Assembly (NCBI GenBank): GCA_951800675.1
Contig: CATOKC010000105.1
Location: 1 to 11,910 of the forward strand
Direction of reading: 5' to 3'
DNA length: 11,910 nt
Origin: an uncultured Oscillibacter sp.
GTDB taxonomy: Bacteria; Bacillota_A; Clostridia; Oscillospirales; Oscillospiraceae
In this document: in pieces, positions 1 through 8,124 of the stretch
How positions within the stretch are numbered: position 1 is the stretch's first letter
How the letters are laid out: each line of letters begins with the position of its first letter
Notes under the pieces: model-generated
The model's database searches: none
Told to the model about the DNA's origin: nothing
Seen by the model: only the letters and a program-made list of their open reading frames with translations
Position numbers and translations under genes: made by a program

Positions 1-363
1 AAGCGCCGCCGTCCGGGCGGGCCAGAGAGCGGCTCACAAGGCCGTACAAAGCCCCGCCCCGGCGTTGACGCCGATGACGTTGGGCGCCGCCAGGGGATTT
101 GCCAGCACCCCTTGGATGATGGTTCCCGCCGCCGCCAGCGCCGCCCCCGCCAGGAGGCAGCCGCAGGTCCGGGGAAGCCGGGCATAGAGGACGATCTGAG
201 CCGCCGCCCCGCTCTCCCTCCCCGCCAGGGCGGAGAAGACCTCTCCCGGCCCCAGGGGGACCGCCCCCAGGCACAGGCTCAGCAGGGCGGAGAAAACCGC
301 CAGCGCCCCCAGGGCCGGGAGGGCATATTTAGTTCGGGTAGAGGATATCCGCAAGTCCTTCAT
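1..363 (-). pseudogene. FecCD-family iron-complex ABC transporter permease, N-terminal part, with in-frame stop
   Basis: This is the beginning of an inner-membrane permease of the FecCD/BtuC family, which imports siderophore-iron, heme or cobalamin with a binding protein and an ATPase. The start ATG at 363 follows a GGGGGAAG ribosome binding site and overlaps the end of the binding-protein gene by 35 nt, so the two are co-transcribed. The N-terminus has a short cytoplasmic stretch and a first membrane helix (about residues 14-34). It then carries the family hallmarks RLPR (about 63-66), a Gly/Ala-rich second helix, and NPLAAPNVIGVNAGAG (about 89-104). After 109 codons there is a TGA (34-36), but the same frame stays open to the window edge and still reads like a FecCD helix (AALWPARTAAL). 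I therefore read this as one gene with a nonsense codon, either real or a sequence error. The gene runs off the left edge, so the rest and any ATPase are unseen. Confidence 0.65.
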
Positions 364-1264
364 AGGCTTCCCCCCAGCGGGCGTTGGGCTTCAGATTGTA
401 AAGCTTGTGGTCCAGGGTGATGAACCGCCCTTCCCGCACCGCCCGGAGAGTCCCCCAGGCGGGATTGGACAGCAGGGCGGCGTCCAGGGACTTCCGGGCC
501 GCCGCGGCGTCCGCCCCTTGAAGCACGGCGAAGATATAGTCCGGGTCCCCGGCGATGATACCCTCCAGGCTCAGATTTTCCAGCAGCCCCCCGCTATCGG
601 CGATGTTGACGCAGCCCAGCGCCGCCAGCATCTCCCCCAGAACGCTGCCCTCGCTGCCCTTGGCCTTGCAGCTGCTTCCGCTGGCCCGGACATAGAGGAC
701 CTTCGGGGCGCCGCCGTCCTGCCGGGCAACCGCCGCGTCCACCTGGGCCCGGACGGCGGTCCCATAGGTCTCGTACCGCTCCGGTTGTCCCGTGAGGCGG
801 GTGCAGATTTCCAGCATCCGCAGGTAATCGTCGAAGCAGTCCACCTCAAAATAGGCGGCGTTCAGCCCCGCCTGGGCAAAAGTATCCTTCAACTCCAGGT
901 TCGCGGCGGTGTTGACGCTGGCCAGAATCAAATCCGGCTCCGCCGCCAGCAGCACCTCCAAATTCGGCTCCTTCACGGCCCCCAGGTCCGCCACGTCCTC
1001 CCCCAGCCCCAGGTCAAAGGAGGTCCAGGCGTCCCCGGCGGCGGCAATAAGGCTGTCCCTCCCCCCCGCCAGGCACCAGATGTCGGCAAAGCTGCCGATC
1101 ATAGCCGCCACCCTCCGGGGCGGCTCCAGGGCAAACGTCTGTCCCAGGTCATCCGTAAAGGCTACCGTCTTTTCAGAAGGCGGCGAATCTCCGGCCGGCT
1201 CTCCCGGCACGCCGCAAGCGGTCAGCGGCAGCAGCAGCGCAAGCAGCAGGCAAAGGCGTTTCAT
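329..1264 (-). CDS. Iron-complex-type ABC transporter substrate-binding lipoprotein
   Basis: This is an extracellular, membrane-anchored binding protein of the FecB/BtuF/FhuD type (Peripla_BP_2 fold, cluster A). It should capture an iron chelate, heme or a corrinoid and pass it to the FecCD permease encoded just downstream. It is 311 aa long, the usual family length. The signal peptide has KR, a Leu-rich core and a lipobox L14-T-A-C17, so Cys17 should be lipidated. The two-lobed domain spans about residues 37-305. It opens with a DDLGQTF/RVAAM strand pattern and has the helix-linker region near NLEVLLAAEPDLILAS. I chose the ATG at 1264 because a GGGAG site lies 11 nt upstream and it starts right at the signal peptide. 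The in-frame ATG at 1282 has no ribosome binding site. The actual ligand cannot be read from the sequence. Confidence 0.9.
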   Translation of the reverse strand: MKRLCLLLALLLPLTACGVPGEPAGDSPPSEKTVAFTDDLGQTFALEPPRRVAAMIGSFADIWCLAGGRDSLIAAAGDAWTSFDLGLGEDVADLGAVKEPNLEVLLAAEPDLILASVNTAANLELKDTFAQAGLNAAYFEVDCFDDYLRMLEICTRLTGQPERYETYGTAVRAQVDAAVARQDGGAPKVLYVRASGSSCKAKGSEGSVLGEMLAALGCVNIADSGGLLENLSLEGIIAGDPDYIFAVLQGADAAAARKSLDAALLSNPAWGTLRAVREGRFITLDHKLYNLKPNARWGEAYEGLADILYPN

Positions 1265-1287
1265 GGTTTTCCATTCTCCCATCAGGC

Positions 1288-1324
1288 GGCAAAGGAGACG
1301 GACCCCAGGCCCGCCTCCTTTCCG
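1288..1324 (-). other. Long RNA hairpin between the reductase and binding-protein genes
   Basis: In the minus-strand RNA, AAAGGAGGCGG (1311-1321) pairs with CCGUCUCCUUU (1291-1301). This gives an 11-bp stem with one G-U wobble and a 9-nt loop, and a further CGG/CCG can form around a single bulged G. It fills most of the 71-nt gap between the reductase stop and the lipoprotein start. No U-run follows it, so it is not a convincing intrinsic terminator. A role in RNA processing or in differential expression of the downstream transporter genes is more likely. One arm contains a Shine-Dalgarno-like AAAGGAGG that has no start codon next to it. Confidence 0.55.
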
Positions 1325-1335
1325 TCAAAATCGTA

Positions 1336-2880
1336 TCAGGCGTACTTCGCCACAATGGCGTTCAAATCCTCCCGGTGAGTCTCGGACCACTGGGCCCAGC
1401 TCTGCCCCGCGGCCGCCGCGGCCCTTCCCAGCTCCACCAGCAGGGCGGGGATATCCCTCTCCAGGATTACCGCGCCCGCCGCACCGAAGCGGGCCGCATC
1501 CAGGGCGTCGCTGCCCCCCAGGAACAAACGGAAGGCGGGCTGGGGCTTCTTGTCCTCCAGGCGCGCGCCGCCCTGGAAGCCGATGGTCCCCGCCTGGTGG
1601 GCGGCGCAGCTGGAGGGGCAGCCGGAGATCCGAATCCTGGGCAGGGCCCCGTCGGGGATGCCCGCCTCCCGGACCGCGCTTACCGCGGCCCGGAGCAGCC
1701 CCTGGCTGTCCCGGACGCCCTGCTGGCAGACTGTGGCGCCGATACAGGCCACACTGTACTCAAACTCCGTCTTCGCCCCGTCCTCCGTAAGGGCCAGGAC
1801 TTTTTCCGCCCCGGCGGCGGGGAGGTTGACGATATACAAGGTCTCGTCCGGCCCCACCCGGCACTCCACGTTGCACAGGTCCTTGATGGCGGCGTACAGC
1901 CGGGCGGGCTTCTCCACCGGCAGGAGGCCGCCCACGGGGTGGTACTTCACCGTATACATTCCCGGCTGCTTCTGCCGGATGGCCCGGGGGTGTTCCAGCG
2001 TCTCCTCTCCCCCGCAGACATCGGCCAGGGCCTCCAGCCGGGGCAGTTCCAGCCCTCCCTCCGCCTTGGCGGACTCCACGTTTTTCAAAAACGCCTCCTT
2101 AAGCCCCTCGGGGCCCAGGGTGTCCTGCATGAAGCGGGTCCGGGCCTTGGCCCGGTTCTCATAGTTGCCGTGCCGGCAGAAGGTGTCCACCATGGCCTTG
2201 ACGTAGTAAAGGACCTCCCCAGGCTGGACGGCCTCGTCCACCAGCACGCCCATGCGGTGGCCCATGGCCCCCAGGCCCCCGGCGACGCGGAGGGAGAAGG
2301 TCCCGTCCGCCTGGGCCCGGAAGCCCATGTCCCGGAAGGCGCTGTGGACAGAGTCGTCCGCGCCGTTGGAGAACGCGATTTTCAGCTTCCGGGGCATGTG
2401 AATCTCCCGGCAGACGGAGAGAAGGTAGTCCGTCACCGCCGCCGCGTAAGGGGACGGGTCAAATGCCTCCCCCCTCTGCACGCCGGAGAGGGGGCTGCAC
2501 ATGACGTTCCGGGGGTTGTCCCCGCCGCCGCCCCGGCAGAGGATGCCGCAGGAAACTGCCTCCTCCATAATGGCGGGCACCTGCTCCGCCGCCAGGTCGT
2601 GAAGCTGCACCGTCTCGCAGGTGGTGAGCTTCAATCGCCGGACCTGGTACTTCTCCACCATGTCCGCCAGGAATTTCAGCCGCTCCATGGTCAGCCGACC
2701 GGCGGGCAGGCGCAGGCGGAGCATGTGCTTCGCCGCGTCCCGCTGGGCGTAGCTTCCCATGCCGCCGGAGCAGCCCTTGTAGTCCTTCTTATCCAGCTTT
2801 CCCTCTTGAAACTCCTGGATTTTCCCGGAGAAGGTCCGAATTTCCTCCCGGTAAGTCTGGAGCCATTTGGAGTCCACCAT
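1336..2880 (-). CDS. Nitrite/sulfite reductase, siroheme and 4Fe-4S type
   Basis: This is a cytoplasmic six-electron reductase of the assimilatory nitrite/sulfite reductase family, with siroheme coupled to a 4Fe-4S cluster. At 514 aa it has the full two-fold repeat: a ferredoxin-like half-domain (about 45-110), a first NIR_SIR domain (about 120-255) with GDNPRN (120-125) for the siroheme region, a second ferredoxin-like half-domain (about 303-365), and a second NIR_SIR domain (about 375-500). The cluster ligands are visible as C379-x5-C385 and C421-x3-C425. The start at 2880 is supported by an AAAGAGGG site 8 nt upstream; the frame stays open further upstream but that stretch looks non-coding. 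The gene has its own promoter. Sulfite versus nitrite specificity cannot be told from motifs. The neighbouring genes hint weakly at iron/sulfur metabolism, and no electron-donor subunit is adjacent. Confidence 0.93.
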   Translation of the reverse strand: MVDSKWLQTYREEIRTFSGKIQEFQEGKLDKKDYKGCSGGMGSYAQRDAAKHMLRLRLPAGRLTMERLKFLADMVEKYQVRRLKLTTCETVQLHDLAAEQVPAIMEEAVSCGILCRGGGGDNPRNVMCSPLSGVQRGEAFDPSPYAAAVTDYLLSVCREIHMPRKLKIAFSNGADDSVHSAFRDMGFRAQADGTFSLRVAGGLGAMGHRMGVLVDEAVQPGEVLYYVKAMVDTFCRHGNYENRAKARTRFMQDTLGPEGLKEAFLKNVESAKAEGGLELPRLEALADVCGGEETLEHPRAIRQKQPGMYTVKYHPVGGLLPVEKPARLYAAIKDLCNVECRVGPDETLYIVNLPAAGAEKVLALTEDGAKTEFEYSVACIGATVCQQGVRDSQGLLRAAVSAVREAGIPDGALPRIRISGCPSSCAAHQAGTIGFQGGARLEDKKPQPAFRLFLGGSDALDAARFGAAGAVILERDIPALLVELGRAAAAAGQSWAQWSETHREDLNAIVAKYA

Positions 2881-2935
2881 GAAACGCGCCCTCTTTCCCA
2901 GTATTCCGCCGTCAAGGCGGGAAGTTATTTCGGTT

Positions 2936-2964
2936 ATTGTACCACAAAGTCCGCTCCGCCGCAA
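2936..2964 (-). promoter_or_regulatory. Putative sigma-A promoter of the nitrite/sulfite reductase gene
   Basis: Reading the minus strand, TTGCGG (2959-2964) is separated by 17 nt from TACAAT (2936-2941). The -10 matches the consensus at five of six positions and the -35 at three. It lies in the 91-nt gap between the DUF523 gene and the reductase, with transcription expected to start near 2929. In the 5' UTR a short hairpin can form (about 2905-2922; UUCCCGCC against GGCGGAA with one bulged C). No terminator was found for the upstream unit, so read-through from the ilv operon side is possible. Confidence 0.55.
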
Positions 2965-2971
2965 TCCCCAA

Positions 2972-3403
2972 TCACCGGCCCTCCAGGTCCTCCGGCTCCA
3001 GGAGCCGAACGCCGTTTTCGGCCAGCAGCTGGGCAAATACCCCCCTGCCCGGAACCTTCCGGCCGGAAAAGGTCCCGTCGTAAACCCGCTTCACGCCGCA
3101 GCTGGGGCTCCGGGGCTGGAGGACGGCCAGCTCCGCCCCCTCCCGCCGGGCAATTTCCAGCGCCAAAGCCGCTCCCCGGCGAAAGGCACGGTCCACGTCC
3201 TCCCCGTCCCGGGTGGTGACCGCGCCGCCCACAATCTCCGCCGGAGTCCGGGGCGTGGGCAGGCCCCCCAGTTGTTCCGGGCAGACGGGCACGGCCTCAT
3301 GGCCCTCCTTTTTCAGCCAGTCCAGCAGTCCGGGACACAGGTTGTTCCCGCCGCTGTACTTGCAGTTCTCCCCCAAGAGGCACGCGCTGACCAGCACCTT
3401 CAT
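2972..3403 (-). CDS. DUF523 family protein, probable Fe-S thio-nucleobase desulfurase
   Basis: This 143-aa cytoplasmic protein is a complete single DUF523 domain. It shows all the family blocks: SACLLGENCKYSG (6-18), VCPEQLGGLPTPR (40-52), and QPRSPSCG (about 96-103) followed by YDGTF. The Cys residues at about 8, 14, 41 and 102 are candidates for cluster binding. Characterised DUF523 members (TudS) use a 4Fe-4S cluster to remove sulfur from thiouracil or 4-thio-UMP. Transferring that role here is inference from family membership. Its ATG overlaps the TGA of the upstream ATPase gene (ATGA), so the two are translationally coupled. Confidence 0.88.
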   Translation of the reverse strand: MKVLVSACLLGENCKYSGGNNLCPGLLDWLKKEGHEAVPVCPEQLGGLPTPRTPAEIVGGAVTTRDGEDVDRAFRRGAALALEIARREGAELAVLQPRSPSCGVKRVYDGTFSGRKVPGRGVFAQLLAENGVRLLEPEDLEGR

Positions 3404-4701
3404 TCCGCCAGCCCCTCCAGGTAGTGGACAAACTGCTGGGCCGTCCGGCCGGAGAAGCCGCCGTGGCGGATTTCCCAGGCGTTGGCCTTCGTCATCAGCT
3501 CCTTCTCATCCATCCGGATTCCCTGCCGCTCCGCCAGAGCCCGGACAATGGACTGGAATTCCTTGGGGCTGGGGGCGTTGTAGTTGATGGTCACGCCGAA
3601 CCGGGCCGCCAGGGACAGCTTCTCCTCCATGGTGTCGGAGCGGTGAATGTCCCCGTGGTGCTCCATATCCTGCCGGTCGTTCCAGGTCTCCCGGATGAGG
3701 TGGCGGCGGTTGGACGTGGCGTAGATCAGCACATTTTCCGGCCGGGTCTCCACGCCGCCCTCAATGACGGCCTTGAGGAACTTGTACTCCACCTCGTTCT
3801 CCTCAAAGGAGAGGTCGTCGATAAAGATGACAAAGCGGTAATTCCGGTTCTTGATCTCCGATAAAATGTGGGACAGCTCCCCGAACTGGCGCTTGTAAAT
3901 CTCAATCATCCGGAGCCCCTGGTCGTAGTACTCGTTGATAAGCGCCTTGACGCTGGTGGATTTTCCCGTCCCCGCGTCGCCGTAGAGCAGGACGTTGTTG
4001 GCGTGCTTCCCGGCCAGGAACGCCTCCGTATTCCGGCGCAGCTCCGCCTTCTGGCTCTCATAGCCCAAAAGGTCCTCCAGCCGCACACCGTCCACGTTGC
4101 TGATGGGCAGAAACTCCAGCCCATCCTCCCGCCGGATGCGGAAGGCCCGATTCATGGCGAAGACGCCATAGCCGTACCGCTTGTAATAGTCTGTCACCAA
4201 TTGGAACATCTCATGCCCGTTTTTCGCCTCCGACAGGGCCTTCCGGAGGGTCAGAACCTGGGCGCTGACATCCCGGTTATAGGTCCGCTCCCGCTTGGGG
4301 ATGGCCCGATAATCCGTCAGGATGGAAAAGCAGTCCGTCAGCAGGTACCGCTCCAGCTCGGAAAAATCATAGTGAAACAGCTGGTGAAAGACGGCGAAGT
4401 CATTTTCCGCGAAGCGGTTCACGCTGCCGCCCTCCGTGGCGCCCACCCGCTCGCAGGTCCGGGTAAAGGAATTTTCGTTGGTCATGAGGACCCAGGTGAG
4501 GTAACACTGCCAGAGGTTCTCGTCAAAGCCGCAGTCGGTGGAGAGGTCCAAGATGCGCTTAACCTCCGCGTTGGCCCGCTGGAGCAGGGGCTCCTTGGCC
4601 CCGCCCTCTCCGCACGACCGGATGATCTCCGCCAGACGAACCAGGATGCTGTCCCGGCCCAGGCCGCTGTAAAGGATGAGATGGGGAAGGATACGATTCA
4701 T
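3400..4701 (-). CDS. DUF815 family AAA+-type ATP-binding protein
   Basis: This is a 433-aa predicted ATPase of the DUF815 family, whose cellular role is not established. The N-terminal half (about 1-200) is a helical region rich in aromatic and charged residues with no motif I recognise. The C-terminal half is the P-loop module: Walker A GDAGTGKST (241-249), Walker B VIFIDDL (291-297), a sensor-1-like YATSNRRH (327-334), and an arginine-containing GFSGRTAQQF (415-424) in the sensor-2 position. All catalytic elements look intact. The ATG at 4701 has AAAGGA 8 nt upstream; the frame continues further upstream only through the hairpin region, which is not protein-like. The 3' end is coupled to the DUF523 gene by a 4-nt ATGA overlap. 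It follows ilvC on the same strand, but a strong hairpin lies between them. Confidence 0.9.
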   Translation of the reverse strand: MNRILPHLILYSGLGRDSILVRLAEIIRSCGEGGAKEPLLQRANAEVKRILDLSTDCGFDENLWQCYLTWVLMTNENSFTRTCERVGATEGGSVNRFAENDFAVFHQLFHYDFSELERYLLTDCFSILTDYRAIPKRERTYNRDVSAQVLTLRKALSEAKNGHEMFQLVTDYYKRYGYGVFAMNRAFRIRREDGLEFLPISNVDGVRLEDLLGYESQKAELRRNTEAFLAGKHANNVLLYGDAGTGKSTSVKALINEYYDQGLRMIEIYKRQFGELSHILSEIKNRNYRFVIFIDDLSFEENEVEYKFLKAVIEGGVETRPENVLIYATSNRRHLIRETWNDRQDMEHHGDIHRSDTMEEKLSLAARFGVTINYNAPSPKEFQSIVRALAERQGIRMDEKELMTKANAWEIRHGGFSGRTAQQFVHYLEGLAE

Positions 4702-4764
4702 GAAATCAGTCCTTTCGTTTTGAAAAAGCCGCCGCGCCGGGTTTTCACAGGGGACCTGGCAAAC

Positions 4765-4789
4765 GGGCCAGGGGCGCTGCCCCTGGCCC
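4765..4789 (-). terminator. GC-rich perfect hairpin after ilvC, possible terminator or attenuating stem
   Basis: GGGCCAGGGGC (4765-4775) and GCCCCTGGCCC (4779-4789) form a perfect 11-bp stem with a 3-nt loop, starting about 28 nt after the ilvC stop. In the minus-strand direction it is followed only by GTTTGCC, so the U-run is weak. A TTTTT run appears about 30-40 nt further on. It may reduce read-through from the ilv operon into the DUF815 and DUF523 genes. A competing stem, CCTGGC with GCCAGG (4755-4760 with 4767-4772), overlaps one arm. Confidence 0.5.
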
Positions 4790-4817
4790 ATCTTCGCGGT
4801 ATACGGCCTTCCTTTGC

Positions 4818-5837
4818 TTAGTTGGACGCCGTATCCGGGTCCGTATCGTCACCCCAGAGCATATTCCGCCGGAGCTCCGCCCCCACGGTCTCCATCTGGT
4901 GCTGGGCCAGCTGGCGGCGTTTGGCGTTGAAGAAGGTCCGGCCGTTTTTGTTTTCGGCAATCCACTTCCCGGCAAACACGCCGTCCTGGATGTCCGTCAG
5001 CACCGCCTTCATGTTCTTCTTGGTCTCCTCATAGGGGAGAATCCGGGGCCCGGAGACGTATTCGCCGTATTCCGCCGTGTCGGAGATGGAGTAGTTCATC
5101 ATGGCTACGCCGCCTTTGTTGATGAGGTCGATGATGAGCTTCATTTCGTGGATGCACTCGAAGTAGGCGTTTTCCGGGGCGTAGCCAGCCTCGACGAGGG
5201 TCTCGAAGCCCATTTTCATCAGCTCCACCACGCCGCCGCAGAGGACGGCCTGCTCACCGAAGAGGTCGGTCTCCGTCTCATCCTGGAAGGTGGTCTCCAT
5301 GACGCCGCCCCGGGCGCCGCCGATGCCCGCCGCATAGGCCAGGGCCAAATCCAACGCCTTTCCCGTGGCGTTCTGCTCCACGGCCACCAGGCAGGGCACA
5401 CCCTTGCCCGCCACATAGGTAGAGCGGACGGTGTGGCCCGGGCCCTTGGGGGCGATCATGGCCACGTCCACCCCGGCGGGGGGCACGATCTGCTTGAAGT
5501 GGATGTTGAAGCCGTGGGCGAACATCAGCATGTTCCCCGCCTCCAGGTTGGGGGCGATATCTTTCTTATAAACGTCCGCCTGGACCTCGTCGTTCACCAG
5601 AATCATGATGATATCGGCCCACTTGGCGGTGTCCGCCACGGTCTGGACCTTCAGTCCCGCCTTCTCAGCGTTGGCCCAGTTCTTGGAGCCCTGGCGCAGG
5701 CCCACGCACACGTCGCAGCCGGATTCCTTCAGGTTCAGGGCATGGGCGTGGCCCTGGGAACCGTAGCCGATGACGCCGATTTTCTTCCCGTCCAGCTTGC
5801 CCAGGTCGCAGTCCTTCTCATAGTACATTCTTGCCAT
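4818..5837 (-). CDS. ilvC: Ketol-acid reductoisomerase, class I
   Basis: This enzyme converts acetolactate and acetohydroxybutyrate to the dihydroxy acids of the valine/leucine and isoleucine routes, using Mg2+ and NAD(P)H. It is 339 aa, the class I length. The Rossmann motif is GYGSQGHA (24-31). The loop after the second strand is LRQGSKNW, with Ser51 in the position typical of NADPH-preferring class I enzymes. The catalytic-region His is H108 (FAHGFN), and the metal ligands are D191 and E195 (DLFGE), with E226 and E230 in the C-terminal knotted domain. I prefer the ATG at 5837, nine nt after GGAGG and matching the usual MA(K/R)MYYEKD start. The ATG at 5843 is only three nt from that site. 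The start overlaps the ilvN 3' end by 20 nt, so the ribosome binding site lies inside ilvN. Confidence 0.97.
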   Translation of the reverse strand: MARMYYEKDCDLGKLDGKKIGVIGYGSQGHAHALNLKESGCDVCVGLRQGSKNWANAEKAGLKVQTVADTAKWADIIMILVNDEVQADVYKKDIAPNLEAGNMLMFAHGFNIHFKQIVPPAGVDVAMIAPKGPGHTVRSTYVAGKGVPCLVAVEQNATGKALDLALAYAAGIGGARGGVMETTFQDETETDLFGEQAVLCGGVVELMKMGFETLVEAGYAPENAYFECIHEMKLIIDLINKGGVAMMNYSISDTAEYGEYVSGPRILPYEETKKNMKAVLTDIQDGVFAGKWIAENKNGRTFFNAKRRQLAQHQMETVGAELRRNMLWGDDTDPDTASN

Positions 5838-6384
5838 ATTCATATTCCTCCTTCAATTTGCTCTCGTCATATATCGTGCTACGCCCTCTTTCGATGGCGA
5901 TAGTACCCGTCTTGGCAATCTCCAGGATGCCGAAGTCCTCCAGCATCTGAATCAGCGCCGCGTTCTTGCTCTGGGAGCCGAAGACCCAGACCGTCAGGGA
6001 CTCCTTGTCCACGTCGATGATATGGCCCCGGAAGATGTTGGTCAGCTGAATGATCTCGTCCCGGGTTCCGTGATCCGCCGCCCGGACCTTGATAAGGGCA
6101 ATCTCCCGGCGGATGCAGGTCTCCTCGTCAAAGATCTTCACCGCCTGAACTCCCAGGAGCCTGCGGCACTGGGTGGCCAGCTGGTTGACCACCAGCTCGT
6201 CCGCCAGCAGCTCAATGGAAATGCGGGCGGTGTGGGGCCGGTCCGTGGCGCCGGAGACGATGGACTCGATGTTATAGCCCTTCCGGGAGAAGAGCCTCGC
6301 CACCTGGCTGAGAATACCGGGGGTGTCCTCCGTCAGGATGCAGAGGGTGTAGAGCTTTTTCTCCGTGTCCCATTGCTTTCTCAT
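5818..6384 (-). CDS. ilvN: Acetohydroxyacid synthase small (regulatory) subunit, 188-aa form
   Basis: This is the regulatory subunit that activates the acetohydroxyacid synthase catalytic subunit and usually confers feedback inhibition. The N-terminal ACT domain spans about residues 10-85 ([20 protein letters not shown], then GYNIES). The C-terminal small-subunit domain covers about 95-170. A charged tail of about 15 residues overlaps the start of ilvC. The Asn found at the valine site in many IlvH/IlvN proteins is Asp here (D20), while Gly (G23) and the second Asn (N38) are kept. That makes its valine response uncertain. A GGAGG site lies about 6-9 nt before the ATG. The start overlaps the ilvB stop as ATGA, so it is coupled to the 572-aa large subunit, its probable partner. 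Confidence 0.95.
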   Translation of the reverse strand: MRKQWDTEKKLYTLCILTEDTPGILSQVARLFSRKGYNIESIVSGATDRPHTARISIELLADELVVNQLATQCRRLLGVQAVKIFDEETCIRREIALIKVRAADHGTRDEIIQLTNIFRGHIIDVDKESLTVWVFGSQSKNAALIQMLEDFGILEIAKTGTIAIERGRSTIYDESKLKEEYEYGKNVL

Positions 6385-8099
6385 ACCTCTCCTCCTTCGC
6401 TCAGCAGGAAATCCGTAATCTCGGACCCGGAGGCCACCATGGGCCGGACCATCTCGTCAATGTCCAGCCGGCAATCCAGGACGGCGGGCTCCTCCACCGC
6501 CAGAGCCTCCGCCAGCACCCGTTCCATATCCGCCGCCGTCTCCACCCGGAAGCCCCGGATGCCATAGGCCTCCGCCAGCTTCACGAAGTCCGGTCCCCGG
6601 TCCAGGGTGGTCTCGGAGTAGCGCTTTCCGTAGATAAGGCTCTGCCACTGGCGGACCATGCCCAGAGTGCCGTTGTTGAACACCACCGTAATAATGGGCA
6701 GCTTGTAGTAGGCCACGGTCGCCAATTCATGGCAGTTCATGCGAAAGCACCCGTCCCCGGTGATGTGAAAGACCCTCTTGCCCGGGTGGGCGGTCTGGGC
6801 CCCGATGGCGGCCCCCAGGCCAAAGCCCATGGTGCCAAAGCCGCCGGAGGTGAGCATCTGCCCGGGATACTGGAAGTGGAGGTACTTAATGGCCCACATT
6901 TGATGCTGGCCCACGTCGGTGGCCACAATGGCGTCCTCCGGCATCTGGAGACGGATGGTCTCCAGCACCTGCTGGGGGGTCAGGTGGTCGCTGTCCTCCG
7001 CCACCGACGGGGCCCGGAGGGGCAGGATGTGGGCCTTCCAGGCGCTGTGGTCGTACTGGGGCAGCTTCTCGTTCAGCATGGCCAGCACCCGCCGGGCGGA
7101 GCCAATGATGTGGTGGTCCGTCAGTACGTTCTTGTCGATCTCCGCCCGGTCAATATCGATCTGGACAATTTTCGCCTGCCGGGCGAACGTGGCCGGGTTC
7201 AGGGCCACCCGGTCGGAGAAGCGGCAGCCCACGGCGATCAGGAGGTCGCACTCGTCACAGGCGGTGTTGGAGGCCTTGGACCCGTGCATGCCGATCATGC
7301 CGGTGGTCAGGGGGTGGCTCCCGGAGAAGCCGCCGCCGCCCATGAGGCTGATGGCCACCGGGGCGTCCAGCTTCTCGGCAAACTCCAAAAACTCCTGGTC
7401 CGCCCGGCCCAGCACCACGCCGCCGCCGCAGATGACGAAGGGCCGCTGGGCCTGCTGGATCATCTCCAGGAGGATGTCCACGTCCTCCTTATTTGGCGTG
7501 GGCTTTTTCAGCTCGTGGTCCCGATTCAGCTCCCGCATCCCGGCGCAGCCCCGGTTCTCCCGCCAGGGGACGAACTCATACTCGATTTCCACGCTGGGGA
7601 AGGTCACGTCCTTCAAAAAGTCGATGAGCACCGGCCCCGGTCGCCCGCTGGCGGCCACGGCGAAGGCCTGGCGCATAACGGCGGGAATCGTCGCCGGGTC
7701 CCGAACCAGGAAGGTGGCTTTCGTAATCGGCATGGCAATGCCGGTGATGTCCACCTCCTGGAAGGCATCCTTGCCCAACGTGGCCTCCGTAACATTGCAG
7801 GTGATAAAGACCACCGGGGAGGAATCCAGATACGCGGTTGCGATGCCGGTGGTCAGGTTCGTGGCCCCGGGGCCGGAGGTGGCAAAGCACACCCCGACCT
7901 TCCCGGTGGACCGGGCGTAGCCGTCCGCCGCGTGGGCCGCCCCCTGCTCGTGGGCGGTTAATACGTGGTGAATCTTGTCCTGGTAACGGTACAGCTCGTC
8001 ATAGACGTTGAGGATGGTGCCGCCGGGGTAGCCGAAAACGGTATCCACCTCCTGCTCCAACAAGCACTCCATGATGGCCGCAGTGGCTCTGATTTTCAT
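6381..8099 (-). CDS. ilvB: Acetohydroxyacid synthase large (catalytic) subunit, canonical 572-aa form
   Basis: This thiamin-diphosphate, FAD and Mg2+ enzyme condenses pyruvate with pyruvate or 2-ketobutyrate, the first committed step of branched-chain amino acid synthesis. The three-domain order is complete: a ThDP-binding N-terminal domain with FGYPGG (22-27) and catalytic Glu51 (HEQGAAHAADGYAR), a central FAD-region domain (GCRFSDRV), and a C-terminal domain with GDG (448-450) and NN (475-476) for Mg-ThDP. The specificity residue Trp485 in MVRQWQ is present, as is the C-terminal MVRPMV tail. The ATG at 8099 is preceded by a GGAGGAGGAG tract; the open frame begins a few codons earlier at a TTG, which I reject. 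It is the fourth gene of the operon and is coupled to the following ilvN by ATGA. This is the better candidate for making the isoleucine precursor acetohydroxybutyrate. Confidence 0.97.
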   Translation of the reverse strand: MKIRATAAIMECLLEQEVDTVFGYPGGTILNVYDELYRYQDKIHHVLTAHEQGAAHAADGYARSTGKVGVCFATSGPGATNLTTGIATAYLDSSPVVFITCNVTEATLGKDAFQEVDITGIAMPITKATFLVRDPATIPAVMRQAFAVAASGRPGPVLIDFLKDVTFPSVEIEYEFVPWRENRGCAGMRELNRDHELKKPTPNKEDVDILLEMIQQAQRPFVICGGGVVLGRADQEFLEFAEKLDAPVAISLMGGGGFSGSHPLTTGMIGMHGSKASNTACDECDLLIAVGCRFSDRVALNPATFARQAKIVQIDIDRAEIDKNVLTDHHIIGSARRVLAMLNEKLPQYDHSAWKAHILPLRAPSVAEDSDHLTPQQVLETIRLQMPEDAIVATDVGQHQMWAIKYLHFQYPGQMLTSGGFGTMGFGLGAAIGAQTAHPGKRVFHITGDGCFRMNCHELATVAYYKLPIITVVFNNGTLGMVRQWQSLIYGKRYSETTLDRGPDFVKLAEAYGIRGFRVETAADMERVLAEALAVEEPAVLDCRLDIDEMVRPMVASGSEITDFLLSEGGEV

Positions 8100-8124
8100 A
8101 GGCGCACGCTCCTCCTCCAACGGT

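Noticed and set aside
1265..1282. Upstream start for the binding lipoprotein at 1282
   Set aside because: No ribosome binding site precedes it; the ATG at 1264 has GGGAG and begins at the signal peptide.
1375..3219. A 614-codon open frame on the plus strand opposite the reductase and DUF523 genes, with similar long frames opposite the ilv genes
   Set aside because: The translation has no recognisable domain and is rich in Pro, Gly, Arg and His, typical of antisense frames in GC-rich coding DNA. The minus strand encodes clear families here.
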